From NCBI GenBank assembly GCA_910576335.1, contig CAJTIU010000014.1:62001-126000 (forward strand): a DNA stretch of 64,000 nucleotides, given 5' to 3'. Positions 17,795-26,873 of the stretch are shown in pieces. Each line of letters starts with the position of its first letter. Position 1 is the stretch's first letter. Under the pieces are notes generated by a model. The model saw only the letters and a program-made list of their open reading frames with translations. It was not told the DNA's origin and made no database searches. This DNA is from Lachnospiraceae bacterium (GTDB taxonomy: Bacteria; Bacillota; Clostridia; Lachnospirales; Lachnospiraceae). The position numbers and the translations under genes were made by a program.

Positions 17795-18409
17795 TCAATG
17801 AAAAAAATGATCTCCGATCTGCAATCCGCTGCCGCCCCGGTCAAAATACAGGCATTCTCCCACCGGATTTTCTCCTGAAAGGGCATCTGCTGCCGCCTGC
17901 ATGGCACTGCCCGTATAGCTCTGTGTACTTCTGACCTGGTCAAGCCAGCCTGTACATGCAGGTGTAAACTGTCCAGACTGGTAGACCACCTCTTCTATGG
18001 TTCCGGGAAATGATCCGCTCCTTACCCGGTTCATTACCACTGCACCAACGGCAACCTGTCCCTCATATGGCTGGTTGCCTGCTTCACAGAAGATAATGGA
18101 AGCCAGCAGGCTCTTATTTGCATTTGATACAGCTGATGCCTTCTTTTCTCTCTCCCGCTGCCTTTTCACTGCCTTTCTGGCTTCAGCCTCCTGCGCCGCC
18201 CCGACTTTCATACCTACGATCCCTGCCACCTGGTTACGGTCCGTTTCTATATAGTGTAGATTCTGAACACTCTCTAACATCTCTCCTGTACTTACCGCTA
18301 CTACCTTTTCTGTCTGTTGCACCTGGGTCCTGTTTACGAATCCTGTTGAACACAAGGCTGCCGAAACCAGTCCTCCTATGAGGATTGCCGCCTTTTGATT
18401 CTCAGTCAT
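17795..18409 (-). CDS. SleB-like cell wall hydrolase
   Basis: A 204-residue protein with an N-terminal membrane anchor or signal (AAILIGGLVSAALCSTG), a charged linker, and a C-terminal Hydrolase_2 domain (ANKSLLASIIFCEAGNQPYE ... VGAVVMNRV ... YFDRGGSGLQIGDHFF). The catalytic Glu is expected in the FCEAGNQ segment. SleB proteins are lytic transglycosylases that degrade spore cortex, though shorter relatives act on vegetative walls. I start at the ATG at 18409, nine bases after AGGAGG; the earlier in-frame ATG has no such site. It stands alone between the Bce-type and YtrA-type modules. Confidence 0.88.
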   Translation of the reverse strand: MTENQKAAILIGGLVSAALCSTGFVNRTQVQQTEKVVAVSTGEMLESVQNLHYIETDRNQVAGIVGMKVGAAQEAEARKAVKRQREREKKASAVSNANKSLLASIIFCEAGNQPYEGQVAVGAVVMNRVRSGSFPGTIEEVVYQSGQFTPACTGWLDQVRSTQSYTGSAMQAAADALSGENPVGECLYFDRGGSGLQIGDHFFH

Positions 18410-18541
18410 ACCGATAAACCTCCTGTTTTGCATATCACATTTTTGTAGTACCTATAATTAGTATATTCATTAATTTCAATTTCATTACAAATATTACAAA
18501 AATGTTACGCAAAACAGGAAATTCCTTAAGTTTATCCAACT

Positions 18542-20599
18542 TTATTCAAGATCCAGGAAGGTTTTGATCTTCTGAACAGTGTCTGCATCTGTATAGACCG
18601 TCAGGTCACGGTTTCCTTCCTCAGAGGCCGCTGTTGCTATAATATCAAGGCTGTAATTGTCCAGAGGATAGTAATAATCTCCGATCCCCTCTAGCAGCTC
18701 GCTGCTGATCAGGCTGCTCTGTATGGACCGGATAAATTCCGGATCCGTAATCGAATATTCCTTACCACTGTCTGTATACTTCCACACAGTGAGCTTTTTA
18801 ATCTGCGCCTCCTCCATGGATGTCTGCACATCTGTTTTCAGTTCGTTTTCAATATACTGTATAGTTTTTTCAAATGTGGGATATAGATAATAAGAATCTT
18901 CTATCTCATAGCTGTAGCTGCTGTACGTGCCAAAGATTCCCTGACTGCTCTCAGGATTCATGTCATCCCCGGTTTTTTCGGTATGGCTGACTGCAAGCCG
19001 TCCCACTGGCAGAGTGCTCTTTGCAGTGTCATACGTAAGCCCTGACAGCTCCTCAAGATAGATTTCAAACAGCCTGTTCCTCTGTTCCTTTGTCAGGTGA
19101 AGATATCTGCTGCCCTGGAAGTCCACAACTCCCACATCTGTAACCCGGGACCAGTCTGCCGTATACAGGGAATAATGATCCTCCTTATACTCCCGCGTAC
19201 CGAAAATCTGTCCGAGCAGCCTGTCCTCCAGCTCCTGGCTCAGTACATATTCGCGTCTCTTCTCCCTGCCGTTTTTCAGCCTGTATTTTACGGTGTAGGC
19301 CTCGTATCCGGAGGAATCCACGTCATCTGAAGCATAGGCCTTTGCATTTTCATCATTCTGCATCACTACATCGGCCAGTATCGTGAGTGCTTCTTCCATG
19401 ACTTCCCCTGAAATGCCCTTTCTTTCCTTTCCCCAGAATGCACCAGTATAGGAGTATCCACTATCAATGAACAGAGCCTGTACGTCCTTCTTTTTGGGAA
19501 TATAAGTATCGTAACCCGAAAGATCCATCCAGAAAAAACCGGCAATTCCAAGCGCCGCCACAATGGATGCCGCCATCTGTTTCTTACAGCAAAGCATTCC
19601 CTTCACATCAAACCGGTAGATACATTCGATCAGTCCATGGGAAAGAAATCCGCCGATGATAATTCCAGCTACAATCCAAAAATGAAAAGAACTAAAAGAT
19701 GCCGTATACAGGGCCATCCCGGTATATAGGGCTATGGGTATCACAAGGAGAATGCGCACAGCAGGACAAATCTTCGGAAATGCCACCGCCCTGCCGGCCA
19801 TCTCAGATGCCCGCTTTTCATACAGGATAAAATCTGCCGCAAGCAGTACAGCAACCCAGACGCCTAAAGCGGCAAAGGGAAGAAGATGGGCTTTCCAGTC
19901 CCACGGCCCGGCATCTGAAAGCAGCTTTACAGCAAGGGCCGCCGGGGAAAAGTAATCGAACACTCCGCCCCGTAAAGGTTCTGAATAGGTTTTGAAAAAG
20001 ATCGTGGCAAGACCCGGGTACAAAAAGCGGAGCATCACCGGCGAATAGATCACGAGCGCCGCAAATGCAAGAACTCCTACAAATGTATGACCAGTCAGAA
20101 TCATGGCAAGCGCCATCGTCAGGTATACTGCTGCAAACACAATAAGATAGCATCCAAAGGACCACACGGCATTCCTTCCGATTGTCATCGTAAAATGTCC
20201 AACAGCGGCAACTGCCACGCATTTAAAAAGCATCAATACCAGGACAGCAGTCCCAAAAAGAACCAGGTCATTTGTTCCTGTGATATAGAAAAAAAGCCTT
20301 CTTCTAACCGGCAGTGAATAATAAAAATCAATCTCTGTCCTGGAGTGCAGGCATCGAAAGCCGCTGACTGCCAGGAGCACCGCAGATATCAGTACAATGA
20401 TCCCAAATCCCATCCCAGGCTCTGACAGCTCGGTAAGATGTTTCCCAATCTCTTCACCCTGCCTGCTGCAGATATTCTGCACAGATATTAAATACCAAAT
20501 CATATATCCAAAGAAAAACAGCAGAACTAGAAGCATCATTCCGATACGGTGTTTTATATTTTCACGCCTCAGACTATAATATGAGCTTTTTGATGTCAT
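18542..20599 (-). CDS. ABC transporter permease with large C-terminal domain (YtrA-type operon)
   Basis: A 685-residue membrane protein. Residues about 15-370 carry some ten hydrophobic helices of ABC-2 type. The remainder (about 375-685) is a soluble, mostly polar domain that I recall as DUF6449-like in Lachnospiraceae, of unknown function and probably outside the cell. The partner ATPase gene overlaps it by 26 bases. I start at the ATG at 20599, nine bases after GGAGG, rather than an upstream GTG. By analogy with ytr operons it may respond to cell-wall antibiotics. Confidence 0.85.
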   Translation of the reverse strand: MTSKSSYYSLRRENIKHRIGMMLLVLLFFFGYMIWYLISVQNICSRQGEEIGKHLTELSEPGMGFGIIVLISAVLLAVSGFRCLHSRTEIDFYYSLPVRRRLFFYITGTNDLVLFGTAVLVLMLFKCVAVAAVGHFTMTIGRNAVWSFGCYLIVFAAVYLTMALAMILTGHTFVGVLAFAALVIYSPVMLRFLYPGLATIFFKTYSEPLRGGVFDYFSPAALAVKLLSDAGPWDWKAHLLPFAALGVWVAVLLAADFILYEKRASEMAGRAVAFPKICPAVRILLVIPIALYTGMALYTASFSSFHFWIVAGIIIGGFLSHGLIECIYRFDVKGMLCCKKQMAASIVAALGIAGFFWMDLSGYDTYIPKKKDVQALFIDSGYSYTGAFWGKERKGISGEVMEEALTILADVVMQNDENAKAYASDDVDSSGYEAYTVKYRLKNGREKRREYVLSQELEDRLLGQIFGTREYKEDHYSLYTADWSRVTDVGVVDFQGSRYLHLTKEQRNRLFEIYLEELSGLTYDTAKSTLPVGRLAVSHTEKTGDDMNPESSQGIFGTYSSYSYEIEDSYYLYPTFEKTIQYIENELKTDVQTSMEEAQIKKLTVWKYTDSGKEYSITDPEFIRSIQSSLISSELLEGIGDYYYPLDNYSLDIIATAASEEGNRDLTVYTDADTVQKIKTFLDLE

Positions 20600-21473
20600 A
20601 ACCAGCCACCTCCGTTTCACTGATAAAGATCTCTTCTAATGACAATGGCAGCATCTCAAAATAAACCGGTTCTAATGCTTCCATCTGTCCCCTGATCTCT
20701 TCCTTTTCCCCTCTTACTGTCATAGAGATCAGACGCCCTCTCTGTTCCAGCTGGAGAATACGGAATTTCTCATAAAAGGAAACCTCCTCATGCTCCGCAA
20801 ATACACACTGAACCTTATGAAGATTACACTTCAGATCAGAAAGCTCTCTGGAAAGGAGCACTCCGCCCTTGTGCAGAAGCCCTATATGGTCACAGATGTC
20901 CTCAAGCTCTCTTAAATTATGGGATGCAATCACCAGGGTAAATCCCCTGTCATCAATCTCCTTTGCCAACAGACTCTTAATCCCCTGACGCATCACCGGA
21001 TCCAGCCCGTCAAAGGTCTCGTCACAAAACAGATACGATACGTTCGCGCACAGTCCAAGGACAATTGAAAGCTGCTTTTTCATTCCCTTGGAATAGGTCT
21101 GGATCTTGCGGTGCCCGTCCAGCCCGAACTGTCCGAGAAGCTTTGCATACCTGTGTCCGTCAAAGTCCCTGTAATAGCTGCTGTAAAACCTTTCCATATC
21201 AAATGCTGTTGCATTAGGATAAAAAAACTGCTCGTCCGAGATATAGAAAAACCTCTTCTTCACCAGTGGATTGTCCCACACCCTCTCATCGTCAATCAGG
21301 ATCTCTCCCTCATCCGGCTTAAGCACTCCTGCCATCATACGCAGTAGCGTACTCTTACCCGCCCCGTTCGTTCCAAGCATTCCAAACACATTCTGGGAGT
21401 GAATCTTAAGGCTCAGCTGCTTCACCGCCTCAATTGTACCAAATGTCTTGCTCACCTGCTTTACCTCAATCAT
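20574..21473 (-). CDS. ABC transporter ATPase (YtrB-like)
   Basis: A 299-residue ATPase with Walker A GTNGAGKSTLL (near residue 38), signature YSKGMKKQLS and Walker B YLFCDETFDGLDP, followed by a C-terminal extension of about 90 residues typical of this exporter group. Walker B ends Asp-Glu-Thr instead of the usual Asp-Glu-Pro. It starts in an ATGA overlap with the GntR gene and overlaps the permease gene, so the three are one operon under the operator at 21890-21916. Confidence 0.92.
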   Translation of the reverse strand: MIEVKQVSKTFGTIEAVKQLSLKIHSQNVFGMLGTNGAGKSTLLRMMAGVLKPDEGEILIDDERVWDNPLVKKRFFYISDEQFFYPNATAFDMERFYSSYYRDFDGHRYAKLLGQFGLDGHRKIQTYSKGMKKQLSIVLGLCANVSYLFCDETFDGLDPVMRQGIKSLLAKEIDDRGFTLVIASHNLRELEDICDHIGLLHKGGVLLSRELSDLKCNLHKVQCVFAEHEEVSFYEKFRILQLEQRGRLISMTVRGEKEEIRGQMEALEPVYFEMLPLSLEEIFISETEVAGYDIKKLIL

Positions 21474-21853
21474 GCCGTCACCTCCCCGTAAAAGTCTGCA
21501 GCCACCTCCTGGAGCCTCTGAAAAAGCATCTCCTTTTTCACCCCCTGCCGCAGGCAGACCCGGATCTGCTTCTCAAACCCCGCCAGAAGCCGTTCCTTCT
21601 GCTTCTCAAAAAGCTCTGTATCCCGCTTCACAAAATTTCCCCGGCCCTTCACCGCATAGATAAAACCGTCGCGCTCCAACTCCGTATAGGCCCGCTGAAT
21701 CGTATTCGGGTTAATCGACAGCTCAACAGCAAGCGTCCGCACAGACGGCATCTTCTCACCTGCCTCCAGTACCCCGCTCACAATCAATGTCTGGAACCTC
21801 TCCACAATCTGCTCATAGATCGGCCGTTTGTCATTGTAGTCTATAATAATCAT
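21470..21853 (-). CDS. GntR family repressor, YtrA subfamily
   Basis: A 127-residue one-domain regulator. The winged helix spans residues 8-75 (RPIYEQIVERFQTLIVSG ... MPSVRTLAVELSINPNTIQR ... GRGNFVKR), followed by a short helical dimerisation tail rather than a full effector domain, the hallmark of YtrA. It is first in the operon with the ABC genes. A palindrome matching the YtrA-type site overlaps the -10 box of its promoter, so self-repression is likely. GGAGGAG precedes the ATG. Confidence 0.93.
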   Translation of the reverse strand: MIIIDYNDKRPIYEQIVERFQTLIVSGVLEAGEKMPSVRTLAVELSINPNTIQRAYTELERDGFIYAVKGRGNFVKRDTELFEKQKERLLAGFEKQIRVCLRQGVKKEMLFQRLQEVAADFYGEVTA

Positions 21854-21889
21854 GGCTCCTCCTTTCCTTCATAGTGTGTGAAATGTATT

Positions 21890-21931
21890 AAGTGTACTAA
21901 CTATATTAATACACTTTTCGTGATTTGTCAA
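21890..21931 (-). promoter_or_regulatory. Promoter and YtrA-type operator
   Basis: On the minus strand there is a consensus-quality promoter: TTGACA (21931-21926), a 17-base spacer and TAATAT (21908-21903). The palindrome AAGTGTA-N13-TACACTT at 21890-21916 covers the -10 box and start point, the place expected for a repressor. The half-site resembles the YtrA operator of Bacillus. Confidence 0.7.
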
Positions 21932-21971
21932 TTGGGGACGGGGTATTTTTAAAAATACCCCGTCCCCAATT
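21930..21971. repeat. Palindromic repeat family 1, copy 3
   Basis: This 42-base perfect palindrome (GGGGTA type, with AATT at each end) lies between the stop of carB and the promoter of the GntR operon, touching the -35 box of the latter. Confidence 0.85.
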
Positions 21972-21973
21972 GA

Positions 21974-24900
21974 TTAAATCTCCGCAATATTCACTAATGT
22001 CAGCTTTTGTATGTCTGTATTCTCCAGGCTTGTAATGAGAGCCTCTGCCGTATCAATCGCAGTGAGTACATTTACACCTGTCTCCACTGCATTTCTTCTG
22101 ATCACGAACCCGTCCTTTCCATGTTCTGCCCCCTGGGGCGGCGTATCAATGACAAGGTCAATCTTATGTCCAAGGATCAGATCCATGAGATTCGGTGTCT
22201 CCTGCTCGATCTTATTCACTGCGATTGCCTTAACACCGCTCTTTTTCAGCGCCTGGGCGGTTCCCGCTGTGGCAAAGATGCGATAGCCGATCTTCTCGAA
22301 TCTTCTTCCAATCTCCACTGCCTGGGGCTTGTCTTCATCCCGGACAGTCAGGATCATGTTGTTGAATTTCGGAAGCTTAATGCCTGCACCCAGGAATGCT
22401 TTGTAAAGCGCCTCATCGAATGTCCTTGCTATTCCCAGGCATTCTCCTGTGGACTTCATCTCAGGCCCCAGGCTGATATCTGCATCCCGGATTTTCTCAA
22501 AAGAGAATACCGGCATCTTCACTGCAAAATAATCTGCTTCTGGCTGCAGTCCTTTTGTATATCCCAGTTCTCCAATCTTATGTCCGATTATGACCTTTGC
22601 CGCAAGAGGCACGATGGGAATTCCTGTCACTTTGCTGATATAGGGAACGGTCCGGCTGGAACGAGGGTTCACCTCAATGACATAGACCTCCTCCCTGCAC
22701 ACAATAAACTGAATATTGATAAGCCCGATTACATGCAGCGAACGGGCAAGCCTCCTGGTATACTCCTCAATGGTCTGCTTCGTCTTCTCCGTAAGGCTTT
22801 GTGCCGGATAAACCGAGATGCTGTCCCCGGAATGGATTCCCGCACGTTCAATATGTTCCATAATACCCGGGATCAGAATATCCTCTCCATCGCATACTGC
22901 ATCCACCTCAATCTCTTTTCCCTGCAGATACTTATCCACCAGGATCGGATGATCCTGGGCAATCCGGTTAATGATGCCGATAAATTCGTCAATATCGCGG
23001 TCATTAATGGCAATCTGCATGCCCTGCCCGCCAAGTACATAAGAGGGTCTTACAAGCACCGGATATCCAAGACGGTTTGCGACCTTCTTTGCCTCCTCTG
23101 CTGTATATACGGTATCTCCCTTGGGTCTGGGTATCTGACACTCTTCCAGAATCCGGTCAAAGAGCTCCCTGTCCTCGGCAGCATCCACATCCTCTGCCTT
23201 TGTGCCCAGAATGGGAACCCCCATCTTCATCAATGCCTCCGTAAGCTTAATCGCTGTCTGACCGCCAAACTGCACCACCGCTCCATCCGGCTTTTCTATA
23301 TCCACAATACTTTCCACATCCTCTGGAGTAAGGGGTTCAAAATACAGCTTATCTGCAATGTCAAAGTCCGTGCTCACAGTTTCAGGATTGTTATTTACAA
23401 TAATCGTCTCATAGCCTTCCTTTGCAAACGCCCAGGTGCAGTGCACGGAGCAGAAATCAAACTCAATTCCCTGCCCAATCCGGATGGGACCAGAGCCAAG
23501 CACAAGGACTTTTTTGCGCCCTTCCGTCTTCTCTGCCTCATTCTCACTGCCGAACACGGAATAATAGTACGGGGTCTCCGCCGCAAACTCTGCCGCACAG
23601 GTATCTACCATCTTGTAGGCCGCCCGGATTCCATACTCATGGCGGAGGTCATGGACCTTACGCTCTTCAAGACCCGTAAGCCCTGCGATCACGTTATCTG
23701 GAAACTCCAGCCTCTTCGCCTCCTTAAGAAGTCCGGCATCAATCCCCCCTCTTCCGGATGCCACTCTGGGTGCGCATGCCTTCAGAGCCTGCTCCATCTC
23801 TACCAGTACTGCAATCTTATCAATAAACCAGATATCAATCTTTGTAATATCATGAATGATTTTATAGGAGATACCTCTTCTTACTGCCTCCGCAATCTTC
23901 CAGATCCGCTGGTCATCCACCCGTTTCAGCTCCTCCAGCAGGTCCTCCCTTGTAAGCCTGGAAAAATCGTATGACAGCAAACTGTCCACATGCTGCTCCA
24001 GGGAACGGATTGCCTTCATTAAGGCGCCCTCAAAATTATCACAGATACTCATAACCTCACCCGTTGCCTTCATCTGTGTGGTAAGGGTACGTTTTGCGCT
24101 GATAAACTTGTCAAAAGGAAGACGCGGAATCTTCACAACGCAATAATCAAGCATAGGCTCAAAGCTTGCATAAGTCTTCTTTGTTACTGCATTTTTAATC
24201 TCATCCAGGGTATAGCCCAGAGCAATCTTCGCCGCAACCTTGGCAATCGGATACCCCGTCGCCTTACTGGCCAGGGCAGAGGAACGGCTGACACGGGGGT
24301 TCACCTCGATGACACAGTATTCAAAGGTATCCGGATGCAGGGCATACTGCACATTACAGCCGCCGGTAATATTCAGCTCACTGATAATGTTAAGCGCTGA
24401 TGTCCGAAGCATCTGGTATTCCTTATCCCCCAAAGTCTGGGAGGGAGCCACCACAATGCTGTCCCCTGTATGCACGCCCACCGGGTCAATGTTTTCCATA
24501 TTACATACAGTAATACAATTTCCGGCCGCATCACGCATCACCTCGTACTCAATTTCTTTCCAGCCGGCGATACAGCGCTCCACCAACACCTGTCCTACAC
24601 GGGAAAGACGGAGGCCATTTTCCAGAATCTCCATAAGCTGGTGTCTGTTGCGGGCAATCCCGCCGCCGCTGCCCCCAAGCGTATAGGCCGGACGCAGTAC
24701 CACCGGATATCCGATACTCTCGGCAAATTTCACACCATCCTCCACACTCTCCACCACAAGGGACGCCGCGCAGGGCTCCCCGATCTTTTCCATAGTGGAC
24801 TTAAATTCCAGGCGGTCCTCTGCCTTTTTAATGGTCTCTGCCGTTGTCCCAATCAGGCGCACATGGTTCCTTCCGAGAAAACCATTTTCCTCAAGCTCCA

Positions 24901-25198
24901 TGGCAAGGTTCAGAGCGGCCTGTCCTCCAAGGGTTGGAAGCACACTGTCCGGCTGTTCCTTTAAAATAAGCTGTTCCACCACTTCCACGGTAAGAGGCTC
25001 AATATATACCTTATCTGCAATATCTTTATCTGTCATGATGGTTGCCGGATTCGAATTCAGGAGCACAACCTCAAGCCCTTCCTCCTTGAGGGAACGGCAG
25101 GCCTGGGTTCCCGCATAGTCAAATTCTGCCGCCTGGCCAATCACAATAGGGCCGGAACCGATGACAAGCACCTTTTTAATCTCATTATTCTTTGGCAT
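21974..25198 (-). CDS. carB: Carbamoyl-phosphate synthase large subunit
   Basis: This 1074-residue synthetase makes carbamoyl phosphate from bicarbonate, ammonia and ATP. It has the family's two homologous ATP-grasp halves: the first with VLVIGSGPIVIGQAAEFDYA (residue 10 on) and ALASKATGYPIAKVAAK, the second with VLVLGSGPIRIGQGIEFD (near 560). The C-terminal allosteric domain is present (FATAGTAQAL, DLVIDTPP). Length is normal. It starts at the last base of the carA stop (TAATG), so it is coupled to carA. No pyrB, pyrC or arg genes are nearby. Confidence 0.97.
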   Translation of the reverse strand: MPKNNEIKKVLVIGSGPIVIGQAAEFDYAGTQACRSLKEEGLEVVLLNSNPATIMTDKDIADKVYIEPLTVEVVEQLILKEQPDSVLPTLGGQAALNLAMELEENGFLGRNHVRLIGTTAETIKKAEDRLEFKSTMEKIGEPCAASLVVESVEDGVKFAESIGYPVVLRPAYTLGGSGGGIARNRHQLMEILENGLRLSRVGQVLVERCIAGWKEIEYEVMRDAAGNCITVCNMENIDPVGVHTGDSIVVAPSQTLGDKEYQMLRTSALNIISELNITGGCNVQYALHPDTFEYCVIEVNPRVSRSSALASKATGYPIAKVAAKIALGYTLDEIKNAVTKKTYASFEPMLDYCVVKIPRLPFDKFISAKRTLTTQMKATGEVMSICDNFEGALMKAIRSLEQHVDSLLSYDFSRLTREDLLEELKRVDDQRIWKIAEAVRRGISYKIIHDITKIDIWFIDKIAVLVEMEQALKACAPRVASGRGGIDAGLLKEAKRLEFPDNVIAGLTGLEERKVHDLRHEYGIRAAYKMVDTCAAEFAAETPYYYSVFGSENEAEKTEGRKKVLVLGSGPIRIGQGIEFDFCSVHCTWAFAKEGYETIIVNNNPETVSTDFDIADKLYFEPLTPEDVESIVDIEKPDGAVVQFGGQTAIKLTEALMKMGVPILGTKAEDVDAAEDRELFDRILEECQIPRPKGDTVYTAEEAKKVANRLGYPVLVRPSYVLGGQGMQIAINDRDIDEFIGIINRIAQDHPILVDKYLQGKEIEVDAVCDGEDILIPGIMEHIERAGIHSGDSISVYPAQSLTEKTKQTIEEYTRRLARSLHVIGLINIQFIVCREEVYVIEVNPRSSRTVPYISKVTGIPIVPLAAKVIIGHKIGELGYTKGLQPEADYFAVKMPVFSFEKIRDADISLGPEMKSTGECLGIARTFDEALYKAFLGAGIKLPKFNNMILTVRDEDKPQAVEIGRRFEKIGYRIFATAGTAQALKKSGVKAIAVNKIEQETPNLMDLILGHKIDLVIDTPPQGAEHGKDGFVIRRNAVETGVNVLTAIDTAEALITSLENTDIQKLTLVNIAEI

Positions 25199-26268
25199 TA
25201 TTCTGCTCCTTTCATCATATCCATAAATCTGTCAAACAAATAGCCTGAATCCTGGGGCCCGGGACATGCTTCCGGATGGAACTGTACTGTAAAAATATGT
25301 TTCCCGGTATATACAAGTCCCTCATTCGTCCCGTCATTTACATTCACAAATGCCTCCTGTGCAGCCGCCGGATCCATGGTACTGTAGTCAACCGCATACC
25401 CGTGATTCTGCGAAGAAATGTACACCCGTCCGCTTTGTAAGTCCTTTACCGGATGATTTCCGCCCCTGTGCCCGTATTTCAGTTTATATGTCTTTGCACC
25501 ATGTGCAAGAGCCATCAGCTGATGTCCCAGGCAGATTGCAAATATGGGAATAGTTGTATCGGATAATTTTTTGATTTCTTTAATAATAGATGTGCAGCTT
25601 TCCGGATCCCCCGGTCCGTTGGAAAGCATAATCCCGTCCGGCTTTGACTGAACAATCTCCTCTGCAGCCGTATCTGCCGGATAGACAGTGACATGACAGC
25701 CCCTCTGATTTAAAGATCTGGCAATATTCTTCTTTGCACCGAAGTCCATAAGCGCCACCCTCGGTCCTTTTCCTTCTAATATATATGTATCTGTGCAGGT
25801 TACCTTTGACACAATGTCCCCGACCTTATATGCCTGAAGCGCTGGAAGGACCTCCTCCAGACTGAAATTTGCATTTGTCGTGATCATACCGTTCATGGTA
25901 CCCTTTTCCCTGAGAAGCTTCGTAAGAGCCCTTGTATCAATCCCCGCAATCCCCGGAATATCCTGTTTAATGAGAAACTCCTCCAACTCTCCTTCACAGC
26001 GGAAATTACTTGCCACACGGGAAAGCTCTCTTACTATATATCCGTCCGGCCATGCCTTCTTTGATTCCATATCCGGGGTAATTCCGTAATTTCCAATCAG
26101 AGGATATGTCATCACAACGGCCTGTCCGGCATAGGATGGATCCGTCAGCACCTCCAGATAACCCGTCATCGAAGTGTTAAATACAATCTCACTAATCATG
26201 TCCCTCGCCGAACCAATACTGGCTCCCTCAAAGACTGTTCCGTCCTCCAGAATAAGAAATGCTTTCAT
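25198..26268 (-). CDS. carA: Carbamoyl-phosphate synthase small subunit
   Basis: This is the glutaminase subunit that supplies ammonia to CarB. The class I amidotransferase triad is visible: Cys in FAICLGHQLMALA, with His and Glu in VQFHPEACPGP. The N-terminal domain begins MKAFLILEDGTVFEG. I start at the ATG at 26268 (356 residues), where the domain begins and GGGTGGAAGG lies upstream; an ATG ten codons earlier has no ribosome binding site. A promoter and a hairpin leader precede the gene, so an attenuation-type control is possible. Confidence 0.95.
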   Translation of the reverse strand: MKAFLILEDGTVFEGASIGSARDMISEIVFNTSMTGYLEVLTDPSYAGQAVVMTYPLIGNYGITPDMESKKAWPDGYIVRELSRVASNFRCEGELEEFLIKQDIPGIAGIDTRALTKLLREKGTMNGMITTNANFSLEEVLPALQAYKVGDIVSKVTCTDTYILEGKGPRVALMDFGAKKNIARSLNQRGCHVTVYPADTAAEEIVQSKPDGIMLSNGPGDPESCTSIIKEIKKLSDTTIPIFAICLGHQLMALAHGAKTYKLKYGHRGGNHPVKDLQSGRVYISSQNHGYAVDYSTMDPAAAQEAFVNVNDGTNEGLVYTGKHIFTVQFHPEACPGPQDSGYLFDRFMDMMKGAE

Positions 26269-26311
26269 CCTTCCACCCTTTCCTTTTCTTAAATTCATAT
26301 AAAAATCAAGA

Positions 26312-26356
26312 GGTCATGCTTTTTCATGCGGGCATGAAACGCATGACCTTTTTACA
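26312..26356 (-). promoter_or_regulatory. Hairpin in the carAB leader (family 3 repeat)
   Basis: On the minus strand GGTCATGCGTTTCATGC and GCATGAAAAAGCATGACC form a long hairpin with a small loop, followed by CTCTTGATTTTTATATG. It lies between the carA promoter and start and could act as an attenuator. The same sequence recurs at 49185-49233 and 33676-33731, so it is also a member of a repeat family and need not be a dedicated control element. Confidence 0.5.
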
Positions 26357-26364
26357 CTTGTATC

Positions 26365-26393
26365 ATTTTAATACACTTATTTGCATTTTTCAA
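26365..26393 (-). promoter_or_regulatory. Promoter of carAB
   Basis: On the minus strand there is TTGAAA (26393-26388), a 17-base spacer and TAAAAT (26370-26365). It overlaps the last codons of the prepilin peptidase gene and gives a leader of about 90 bases containing the hairpin described. Confidence 0.5.
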
Positions 26394-26860
26394 CCTTTAA
26401 AAATCAAGAAAATAAGCCTTAAGACAATGCCAGACGCTAAAAACGGACCGAACGCAATCCTTGTTTTGCGGGTTCCCTTTTTTACTAGAATAAGATAAAT
26501 ACTAAAGACTCCTCCCAGGATCAAAGCATAGAAAAACGAATAAAAGATGTCCTTTGCACCAAGGAAAAGACCGCAGGCAGCCATCAGCTTCACATCCCCT
26601 CCCCCGAATGCCCCGGGCACAATCAGAGCAATCAGAAGCATCGGAACACTGACAGCCAGGACACCGGTCGCTCCGGCTGCGATTCCCTGCACATCTGCCC
26701 CCTCCAGTGTGAACAGTCTTATAAGCGCTGTAAGAAGGATGCCAGAAACATACAGATCCGGTATCCTTCTCTCCCTCCCATCCGTATAAGCCGCCCCTGT
26801 AAGCAGTATTAAAAATGTGGTTGTAAGCATCCCTTCCACAGACAACAATTGTTTTATCAT
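26390..26860 (-). CDS. Prepilin peptidase (A24 family)
   Basis: A 156-residue polytopic membrane aspartic protease. The two catalytic Asp motifs are present: YTDGRERRIPD near residue 26 and the GxGD-type FGGGDVKLMA near residue 85. The N-terminal methyltransferase domain of full-length PilD is missing, as in TadV/CpaA-type and archaeal enzymes. I start at the ATG at 26860 (GGGG five bases upstream); an ATG eight codons earlier lies inside the preceding gene. No pilin, ATPase or secretin genes are near, so its substrates lie elsewhere. It overlaps nothing but follows the transglutaminase gene by 13 bases, suggesting an operon. Confidence 0.88.
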   Translation of the reverse strand: MIKQLLSVEGMLTTTFLILLTGAAYTDGRERRIPDLYVSGILLTALIRLFTLEGADVQGIAAGATGVLAVSVPMLLIALIVPGAFGGGDVKLMAACGLFLGAKDIFYSFFYALILGGVFSIYLILVKKGTRKTRIAFGPFLASGIVLRLIFLIFKG

Positions 26861-26873
26861 ATCGTCCCCTTCA

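Noticed and set aside
22007-23974. A 655-codon plus-strand frame opposite carB
   Set aside because: It is antisense to the conserved carB coding sequence and reads as low-complexity shadow protein; long antisense frames are common opposite GC-biased codon usage.
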